This document shows, piece by piece, positions 58,152 to 64,000 of a DNA stretch of 64,000 nucleotides. Numbering within the stretch: position 1 is the first letter of the stretch; each line of letters opens with the position of its first letter. Both the position numbers and the translations under genes were made by a program. Origin of the DNA: Marinospirillum minutulum DSM 6287 (GTDB lineage Bacteria > Pseudomonadota > Gammaproteobacteria > Pseudomonadales > Halomonadaceae); NCBI RefSeq assembly GCF_000422325.1, contig NZ_AULO01000010.1, positions 1 through 64,000 on the forward strand, given 5' to 3'. The notes below the pieces were generated by a model. The model saw only the letters and a list, made by a program, of their open reading frames with translations, was not told the DNA's origin and did no database searches.

Positions 58152-59492
58152 TTATAAAAGACCCGGTAGCCAAAGTATGATGGCAGGGAAAATAATACAG
58201 AGAATTAAGCCTGTTACTTGTAGCAACACATAAGGAATAATTGATTTATAAATAGTTGTTATTTTAACTTTTCCTTCGGTCACACCTTTTAAATAAAAGA
58301 GTGCATAGCCAAAAGGTGGGGTTAAGAAGCTTGTTTGTAAATTGATTGCCATTAAAATACCAAACCACACTAAAGTTGCTTGAGTGGTCATACCAAAATC
58401 TAACAAGCTAATAACAGGTAATAAAAGGGGTAAAACAACATAGCTAATTTCTATCCATTCTAAGAAAAATCCTAGGATAAAAATCATTAACATAATAGAT
58501 AGCAGTAAACCGTAAGGACCTAAACCAATGGATGAAACGATATCCATAATTAAGTAATCACCACCTAGCCTTTTAAATATCAAACTATAGGCAGTAGCGG
58601 CTATTACAATAAACACGATCATTGCCGTACTTTTTGCTGTGTCGTAACAAACATCTCTTAAGGTCACATAATCAAGCTTTCTAGCAATAATTGCTAAGAA
58701 CATAGCGCCCAAAGCACCTATAGCAGCGGCTTCGGTTGGTGTTGCAATACCGCTCATAATAGAACCCAACACTGCCACCATAAGAAATACAGGACCGACT
58801 AAATCTCTTAACAAAGCCAAAGCTAAAGGCGTGGTATCTGTATCCAAGTCATCAGGATCAGCTAAAGGCATCCATTCAGGTTTAAGCCAGCCCATAAACA
58901 ATAAATAAGCAACGTATAAAGCACCTAGCATTAAGCCCGGAATCAAAGCACCTTTAAAAAGGTCGCCCACTGAAACCTGCATAATAGACCCCATTAAAAC
59001 CAGCATAATGGAGGGTGGAATAAGAATGCCCAACGTGCCAGAAGCAGCTACAACGCCTAGTGCCATTTCTTCTTTATAGTTCTGCTTAAACATAACTGGT
59101 AGCGCCAGCATACCCAGCATAACCACTGAAGCACCTACTATGCCGGTACTCGCCGCCATAACCACACCAAGCAAAGCAACAGAGATAGCTAGGCCACCAC
59201 GTACTTGCCCGAACAATCTTTGTAAAGTCAATAACAGGCGACTTGCCACGCCTGATTTTTCTAGCATTAAGCCCATAAATACAAAAAGTGGAATGGCGAT
59301 ATACAGCCAGTTTTCAACCACGCCGCCAAAAATACGCGAGCCCATCATGCCTAAATAGGGCAGAGGAATATCACCCACCAGAGCAAAAATAATACTCAAG
59401 CCGCCTAGTACAAAGGCAACGGGATAGCCAGTAAAGATACCCAGCAGCAAACAAACCACCATTAAAATGGGCAGCATATACTCAATAAACAT
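58152..59492 (-). CDS. dctM: TRAP transporter large permease subunit (DctM type)
   Basis: This is the sodium-coupled permease of a TRAP transporter. The 446-residue protein is strongly hydrophobic, with about 11-12 membrane helices. It contains the conserved GVVMAASTGIVGASVVMLG and GTLGILIPPSIMLVLMG motifs of DctM. It overlaps dctQ by 11 bases. Together with the small subunit and binding protein it forms a complete transporter. From the downstream bdhA and aacS genes the cargo is probably 3-hydroxybutyrate, acetoacetate or a related small carboxylate. Confidence 0.94.
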   Translation of the reverse strand: MFIEYMLPILMVVCLLLGIFTGYPVAFVLGGLSIIFALVGDIPLPYLGMMGSRIFGGVVENWLYIAIPLFVFMGLMLEKSGVASRLLLTLQRLFGQVRGGLAISVALLGVVMAASTGIVGASVVMLGMLALPVMFKQNYKEEMALGVVAASGTLGILIPPSIMLVLMGSIMQVSVGDLFKGALIPGLMLGALYVAYLLFMGWLKPEWMPLADPDDLDTDTTPLALALLRDLVGPVFLMVAVLGSIMSGIATPTEAAAIGALGAMFLAIIARKLDYVTLRDVCYDTAKSTAMIVFIVIAATAYSLIFKRLGGDYLIMDIVSSIGLGPYGLLLSIMLMIFILGFFLEWIEISYVVLPLLLPVISLLDFGMTTQATLVWFGILMAINLQTSFLTPPFGYALFYLKGVTEGKVKITTIYKSIIPYVLLQVTGLILCIIFPAIILWLPGLL

Positions 59493-60093
59493 GGAAAGGC
59501 TCCTTAGTTGCTCGTTTAGGATCTAAAACAACCGCTAAATTATAAAAAACACGTCCTAAAGCATTAAGTGCCATAAAGAAGAGTGCGACAGATAAAGCAC
59601 CTTTAATTAAGAACCTATCCGTAAGCCCACCAAAATTTGATTGTTCACCTGAATTAAAGCTCATCACTACTTGTGGCCAATAGAGGTAAGCAACCATTAA
59701 ACAAAAGGGAATTAGAAAAAAAACATGCCCAACCAAGTCAACTAGGTGCTGTGTTCTTGGTGAAAAGCGCTGGTAGAGCAAATCAACTCGCACATGCGAA
59801 TCGGTATGCAAGGCATAGGTTGATGAAAAAAGCACTAGAAAACCATAAAGGTACCATTGCAACTCTGTGGCGGAGTTAATCGTGAAGGCTTTATTAAAAA
59901 GAAAGACTTCACTACCCCAACGCAACAGCTCGTTCATTCCTAAAAGGTTCATAACGATGGTGGTCATGACAGCGGCTATGACTGCCAGAACAAGCCAGCT
60001 AGTCATTCTTCCCACCCAAATCCCAACCCCTATTAGGGGCTGAGAAAGGTAGTGAAGTGCCGCCGCCACTTTTAAGTGAGCGGCGTCGTTCAT
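59482..60093 (-). CDS. dctQ: TRAP transporter small permease subunit (DctQ type)
   Basis: The 203-residue membrane protein has four hydrophobic segments and the DctQ signature LQWYLYGFLVLFSSTYALHTDSHVRVD (core: YALHTDSHVRVDLLYQRFS). It is larger than many DctQ proteins because of an N-terminal extension. It couples the periplasmic binding protein to DctM. Its ATG shares a base with the dctP stop (TAATG), and its 3' end overlaps dctM, so the three TRAP genes are translated together. Confidence 0.92.
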   Translation of the reverse strand: MNDAAHLKVAAALHYLSQPLIGVGIWVGRMTSWLVLAVIAAVMTTIVMNLLGMNELLRWGSEVFLFNKAFTINSATELQWYLYGFLVLFSSTYALHTDSHVRVDLLYQRFSPRTQHLVDLVGHVFFLIPFCLMVAYLYWPQVVMSFNSGEQSNFGGLTDRFLIKGALSVALFFMALNALGRVFYNLAVVLDPKRATKEPFHVY

Positions 60094-61133
60094 TATTTTA
60101 GCTCCTGCAAGTCATACCAACCGTCAATTAGCTTGGCGTGCGCCATAAGTGACTCGTAAGCCTCTTTAAAGCTGGGGTTATTAGCCATTTCTTCAGCTAC
60201 TACTTCATTCCAAGCACCTTCAAGGTCTTTTAAAGTTTCATCATTAAAGCGTCTAACTTCAAAACCTTCTTTCTTTTCCATACGCGCAATAGCACGCATC
60301 TGTTCAGGTGGTGAAGCAGTCATAGACCAAGCGAGTGTTGACTGACAAGCTGTTTGGAATTGCTGCTGTTGTTTTTCGCTGTACTTATTCCACACATTTT
60401 TGTTAATGATTAGCGAGAACCAACTTGCAGACTGGTGCCAACCGGGGAAGTAGTAGTATTTAGTAATGTCATTAAAGCCCATGACTTCATCTACCTGAGG
60501 TACAGAGAATTCTGCGCCATCAATACGTCCACGCTCTAGCGCTAGGTAAATTTCACCGCCAGGCACTAGCTGAGTTGAAGCACCAAACTTATTAAGTACA
60601 CGTGCACCCAAGCCAGAAATACGGAAACGCAAACCATCAAAATCTTTTACTGAGTTAATTTCTTTATTATAGAAACCACCGGTTTCTTGTGGCGATACAA
60701 AACAAGGCATTACCTTAATGTTGTAATCATCATAAGCAGCCTGAATAAACTTAGTACCGTCACCTGCCCACATCCAAGAAGCAAAAGCTTCAGGCGTTGG
60801 ACCAAAAGGTAGTGCACCGTATAAGTTTAGTAGTGGGATGGTTCCTGCCCAATAACCCATCCAATCCCAACCTGCATCAATAGCGCCAGTAGAAACCGCA
60901 TTAAACACTTCAAAAGCCGGTACTAGATCACCTGGCTCATGCACTCGGAATTTAATTTTGCCATCAGAAGCGATATTAACTTGCTTACCCATGTACTGGG
61001 CACCTGCTCCAAGGAAGTTATTGGTTGCGAAGGTACTAGCAACATCAATACTCTTTGGCCCATCAGCCAGTGCGGCTGTAGATAAGGCCATAGTTGCAGC
61101 AGCTATAGCGGCAACAAGTGGTTTTTTAATCAT
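60093..61133 (-). CDS. dctP: TRAP transporter substrate-binding protein (DctP type)
   Basis: This periplasmic protein catches the substrate and delivers it to DctQM. The 346-residue precursor has a signal peptide (about 1-23, AALA-DG). The DctP core includes the LRFRISGLGARVLNKFGAS segment with the substrate-carboxylate Arg, then LERGRIDGAEFSVPQVDEVMG. It belongs to the branch related to alpha-keto-acid and lactate-type binders, which suits a small hydroxy or keto acid. It is the first gene of the unit, and a sigma-54-type promoter lies 71-87 bases upstream. Confidence 0.94.
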   Translation of the reverse strand: MIKKPLVAAIAAATMALSTAALADGPKSIDVASTFATNNFLGAGAQYMGKQVNIASDGKIKFRVHEPGDLVPAFEVFNAVSTGAIDAGWDWMGYWAGTIPLLNLYGALPFGPTPEAFASWMWAGDGTKFIQAAYDDYNIKVMPCFVSPQETGGFYNKEINSVKDFDGLRFRISGLGARVLNKFGASTQLVPGGEIYLALERGRIDGAEFSVPQVDEVMGFNDITKYYYFPGWHQSASWFSLIINKNVWNKYSEKQQQQFQTACQSTLAWSMTASPPEQMRAIARMEKKEGFEVRRFNDETLKDLEGAWNEVVAEEMANNPSFKEAYESLMAHAKLIDGWYDLQELK

Positions 61134-61203
61134 GATTACTACTCCTGATTCTTATGTTTATTCTAGGAACGACTAACCGCTTAGCAGGCGGCTTCTAAGG
61201 TAA

Positions 61204-61220
61204 TGCAAACTACATACCAA
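61204..61220 (-). promoter_or_regulatory. Sigma-54 (-24/-12) promoter of the dctP operon
   Basis: On the minus strand TTGGTATGTAGTTTGCA places the invariant GG (61217-61218) and GC (61205-61206) exactly ten bases apart and agrees with the RpoN consensus at most other positions. A sigma-54-dependent activator is encoded 2 kb upstream on the same strand, which supports the call. Confidence 0.65.
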
Positions 61221-61286
61221 TATACAATAATTTATTTAAATTCAACAGGTTAGATGAATATATATTTTAAATCTTCTTTTAAGCAA

Positions 61287-61330
61287 ACAAAAAAGCCCAC
61301 AAATTCCTGATTTAAGGAATTTGTGGGCTT
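61287..61330 (-). terminator. Rho-independent terminator after the chemoreceptor gene
   Basis: A perfect 16-bp stem (61293-61308 with 61315-61330, AAGCCCACAAATTCCT and its complement) with a 6-base loop is followed on the minus strand by TTTTTTG. It separates the chemoreceptor at 61404-63041 from the dctP operon. A second perfect palindrome, TTTCCTGA-TT-TCAGGAAA (61377-61394), lies just before it without a T-run. Confidence 0.93.
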
Positions 61331-61403
61331 AAATAACAACAAACCTAGGGTTTACAGCGTCCTAAAATCCGAACACTTTCCTGATTTCAGGAAACCAAAG
61401 CAT

Positions 61404-63041
61404 TTATACCTTGAAGCGCCCCGTTTGCTGCTGTAATTCTTGTGCGTAATCCGCTAAAGAGCTACTAATGCTGCCTATCTCATTAGAGCGCTCAGCACCC
61501 TCTGCTGCTAAATCATTAATTTCTGTAATGCTACGGTTTATTTCATCGACTACCTGCGTTTGCTCTTCAGTGGCTGATGCAACGCTAGCGTTCATATCAG
61601 AAATTTGTGTAATTGAATGTAGAATTTCTTGAAGCTCGGCTTCTGTATCAGCAGATAACTTCTCTGTTGCTATCGCTTCTTTACTGCCTGCTTCCATTAC
61701 ATGAACAACTTCCGCAACACCTGATTGCAGGTTAGCTATCATGGTTTGAATATTTTCGGTTGATTCTTGGGTACGGCTTGCCAAAGTTCTTACTTCATCA
61801 GCAACTACAGCAAAACCACGGCCATGCTCACCTGCTCTAGCTGCTTCTATTGCTGCGTTTAGGGCAAGCAAGTTAGTTTGTTCTGCTACGCCTCTAATCA
61901 CATCAAGAACGGTTGTGATGTTTTCAGAATCTTCTGCTAGTTTTCTTATCGCAGTAACGGCTGTTTCAATTTGCTGAGATAGACGGCGAACTTGCACTGT
62001 TGAGTTATGAATAATCTCTGCACCTCGATTACCATTTTCTTCAGCACTTTGGGTAAGTACAGATGCCTGAGAAGCATTTCCTGCCACCTCTTCTATAGCG
62101 CTATGCATTTCATTAATAGCAGTGGCCACCATAGAAATGGCATCAACCTGTTGTGTTACACCACCCTCATTATTTTTTGCTGCCTGCGCTAAGCTTGCAG
62201 CTTCATCTTTCAAACTCACCGTTAAATTTTGTACCGCACCTATCATTTGCTGCAAATTACCTAACACAGCATTAAAGCTGCTAGACAATTGGCCTAGATC
62301 ATCATTATTAGCAACAGGAATGCGTTGCCTTAGATCACCTTCTCCCTGCGCGATGTTATCGAGTTGATCTCTAATTTGCTTAATAGACTGCACAATTAAT
62401 TTTAAGAAAATGAAGAATAGAGCAGCGCTTAAAGCTAGGGTTAACAGCGTTATAATTGAGACAGTGATAGAGCTAGAATAGGCCTCTCCAGAAGCTTCTT
62501 TTGCTCGTAAGTTTGCTTGCTCATCAGCATGCTCACTAATTTCATTATAAAAATTTCTAAGCTGTTTAAATAAAGGTGCTGTCTCACTAATATTTAAATT
62601 ACGGGCCGCGTCTGGCTGACCTTCATCTGCCAAGGCCATAACCTTTTTTGCAGATGCCAACCACTGTGCAAAAGCTTGATCAAAACCCCTAGAGTGCTCT
62701 TCTACTCCCGTTCCCTTTAAACGGTTAACCGCTAAACCAAAACGCTCTTTAGCTTGCTGAACATTTTCATTAAAGTCTTTTAAATTATCAGTATTATTTT
62801 CACGATTAAAAGCAGCATCTACATAACTAAACTGAGCAGTTAATGCCTGATAAAGATCACGGTCACCATTAAGAATTTCACTTACTGCTGGCAGGTAGTT
62901 ATCTGCTACCTCATCAACATCTGAAACCAGGTTGCGTACTGCATTTATACTAAACAACCCAATAAAAACCAAAGCAGCTGCAGTAATTATAAATGGCAGC
63001 GCTATACGTGTACGAAACCCCAGTACCGCTAATTTAGACAT
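61404..63041 (-). CDS. Methyl-accepting chemotaxis protein
   Basis: This is a 545-residue chemoreceptor. The first helix is at about 13-32. A short all-helical periplasmic domain of about 155 residues (four-helix-bundle type), a second helix (about 190-212), HAMP (about 213-265) and the signalling domain with tip [20 protein letters not shown] and [19 protein letters not shown] follow. It ends in GRFKV, with no CheR-binding pentapeptide. It is a separate transcription unit with its own strong terminator, between the dctP operon and a sigma-54-dependent activator gene. The ligand is unknown. Confidence 0.93.
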   Translation of the reverse strand: MSKLAVLGFRTRIALPFIITAAALVFIGLFSINAVRNLVSDVDEVADNYLPAVSEILNGDRDLYQALTAQFSYVDAAFNRENNTDNLKDFNENVQQAKERFGLAVNRLKGTGVEEHSRGFDQAFAQWLASAKKVMALADEGQPDAARNLNISETAPLFKQLRNFYNEISEHADEQANLRAKEASGEAYSSSITVSIITLLTLALSAALFFIFLKLIVQSIKQIRDQLDNIAQGEGDLRQRIPVANNDDLGQLSSSFNAVLGNLQQMIGAVQNLTVSLKDEAASLAQAAKNNEGGVTQQVDAISMVATAINEMHSAIEEVAGNASQASVLTQSAEENGNRGAEIIHNSTVQVRRLSQQIETAVTAIRKLAEDSENITTVLDVIRGVAEQTNLLALNAAIEAARAGEHGRGFAVVADEVRTLASRTQESTENIQTMIANLQSGVAEVVHVMEAGSKEAIATEKLSADTEAELQEILHSITQISDMNASVASATEEQTQVVDEINRSITEINDLAAEGAERSNEIGSISSSLADYAQELQQQTGRFKV

Positions 63042-63118
63042 AGCTAAATCCTTCTATCTCATTAAACACCATTACACTTTACTACATTCTTTCACTTGCA
63101 AATACAAACAATTTGTAA

Positions 63119-64000
63119 CTATTCAATAAAAGACTCATTAGTTAACTCATAGCGAGATAACTTGTCGTATATAGTTGTCTTCCCTATACCTAGCATTTTA
63201 GCTGCCAGCTGCCGATTGCCTTTACAAGTAATTAAAGCCTGTTCAAGTATTTCTTTTTCTGCCATAGCTAACTGCTCTTTCAGAGTGCCCGCCACTAAAC
63301 TTTTATCTACAACTGAAGACCCAGCAGTTAAAGAAGAAGGTAAAGCTTGCAAAGAAATTTTATAGCCTTGGCTGAGGTAAAAAGCAGACTCAATGGCATT
63401 TTCCATTTCACGTACATTACCTGGCCAAGCGTATTCAAGCATACGAGTCAAAGCATCAGCAGTTAATTTTGGTGCTCTGCGCCCTGTTCGAGCAGCCAAC
63501 CTATTTAAAAAATGCTCAGCAAGCGCTGGAATGTCTTCGCGTCTGTCTCTTAGTGGTGACAAGTCGACAGAAACGACGTTAATTCGATAATAAAGGTCTT
63601 CTCTAAACTCTCCTGCTTCAACTAGTTTTTCTAGTGGCTGGTGAGTAGCTGTAACCAAGCGCACATCAATTTTAACCAAGCGATTAGAACCCACCGCTTC
63701 TATTTCACGGTCTTGTAATACTCGTAATAACTTTGCCTGCATTGTTAGGGGCATATCACCAATTTCATCAAGAAAAAGTGTGCCCTTATCAGCTAACTGG
63801 AATTTACCTTGTTTTCCGCCGCGTTTAGCGCCAGTAAAAGCACCTTCAGCATAGCCAAACAATTCCGACTCAAGCAAATTTTCAGGAATGGCCGCACAAT
63901 TAATTTTAATAAAAGGCGCTTTAGAGCGCTCCGACAACAAATGCAGTGCATGAGCATACAGCTCTTTACCCGTGCCTGACTCACCACGAATGAGCACTGA
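63119..64000 (-). CDS. Sigma-54-dependent Fis-type activator (partial, 5' end beyond window)
   Basis: The visible 294 codons cover most of the AAA+ domain and the DNA-binding end of an NtrC-family enhancer-binding protein. Walker A GESGTGKE sits at the window edge, then the sigma-54 contact loop [15 protein letters not shown], Walker [11 protein letters not shown], the arginine-finger region [20 protein letters not shown], and a Fis-type helix-turn-helix ([22 protein letters not shown]). The N-terminal sensor or receiver domain lies outside the window, so the signal is unknown. It is a good candidate to activate the sigma-54 promoter of dctP. Confidence 0.92.
   Translation of the reverse strand, partial: SVLIRGESGTGKELYAHALHLLSERSKAPFIKINCAAIPENLLESELFGYAEGAFTGAKRGGKQGKFQLADKGTLFLDEIGDMPLTMQAKLLRVLQDREIEAVGSNRLVKIDVRLVTATHQPLEKLVEAGEFREDLYYRINVVSVDLSPLRDRREDIPALAEHFLNRLAARTGRRAPKLTADALTRMLEYAWPGNVREMENAIESAFYLSQGYKISLQALPSSLTAGSSVVDKSLVAGTLKEQLAMAEKEILEQALITCKGNRQLAAKMLGIGKTTIYDKLSRYELTNESFIE

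Noticed and set aside
63042-63118. FliA (sigma-28) promoter before the chemoreceptor at 61404-63041
   Set aside because: TAAAG is present, but the GCCGATAA part matches at only about half the positions and the spacing is off by one.

Overview
The window looks like the chromosome of a gammaproteobacterium, probably a marine or halophilic Oceanospirillales/Pseudomonas-like species. I cannot fix the genus. The pointers are: a Pseudomonas-style ilvI-ilvH-ilvC cluster, BamD, a PP0621-family small protein, TmcA, an lldEFG/Dld-II lactate operon, a TtrBCA tetrathionate reductase, a TRAP transporter and several chemoreceptors. I saw no tRNA gene, intact rRNA gene, insertion sequence or CRISPR array. 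A strong rRNA-type promoter at the extreme left reads out of the window on the minus strand.

Layout. 1-4.9 kb: pssA and the branched-chain amino acid genes ilvI-ilvH-ilvC (minus), with a long structured leader before ilvI. 5-9.4 kb: clpB behind a sigma-32-type promoter, then pgeF and rluD. 9.4-14.9 kb: housekeeping genes (bamD, ytoQ, nadE, a PP0621-type protein, thiO, a HopJ-family protein, a DUF423 protein). 14.9-20.7 kb: lactate oxidation operon lldE-lldF-lldG-dld. 20.8-34.2 kb: a defence island. 34.3-36.4 kb: thiC under a TPP riboswitch. 36.5-42 kb: molybdenum cofactor genes mobA, mobB, moeA, a moaC-moaD fusion, moaE and moaA. These converge on ttrB-ttrC-ttrA (42.1-47.2 kb), a bis-MGD enzyme that needs the MobA product. 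47.2-53.3 kb: patB, a Cache-domain chemoreceptor, a thioesterase, a small outer-membrane-like protein and tmcA. 53.4-61.2 kb: a ketone-body unit, dctP-dctQ-dctM-bdhA-mcp-aacS, apparently read from a sigma-54-type promoter and closed by a terminator. Its last gene, acetoacetyl-CoA synthetase, carries an in-frame stop codon. 61.4-64 kb: another chemoreceptor and the 3' part of a sigma-54-dependent activator.

The defence island is the most interesting part. A type I restriction-modification operon starts hsdR-hsdS and ends with hsdM, but about 7.4 kb lies between hsdS and hsdM. That insert holds (1) an overlapping pair: an NA37 (YejK/NdpA-like) nucleoid-associated protein and a stand-alone RelA/SpoT alarmone synthetase with the catalytic residues kept and no hydrolase domain; (2) a broken 5' copy of an AlbA_2 (Schlafen-like) gene; (3) an AAA+ ATPase/subtilisin-like protease pair matching ietAS, with its own palindromic promoter region; (4) an intact AlbA_2 gene coupled to hsdM. 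The NA37-RelA/SpoT pair is my main candidate for an undescribed toxin-antitoxin or abortive-infection module. The duplicated AlbA_2 start suggests how the island was assembled.
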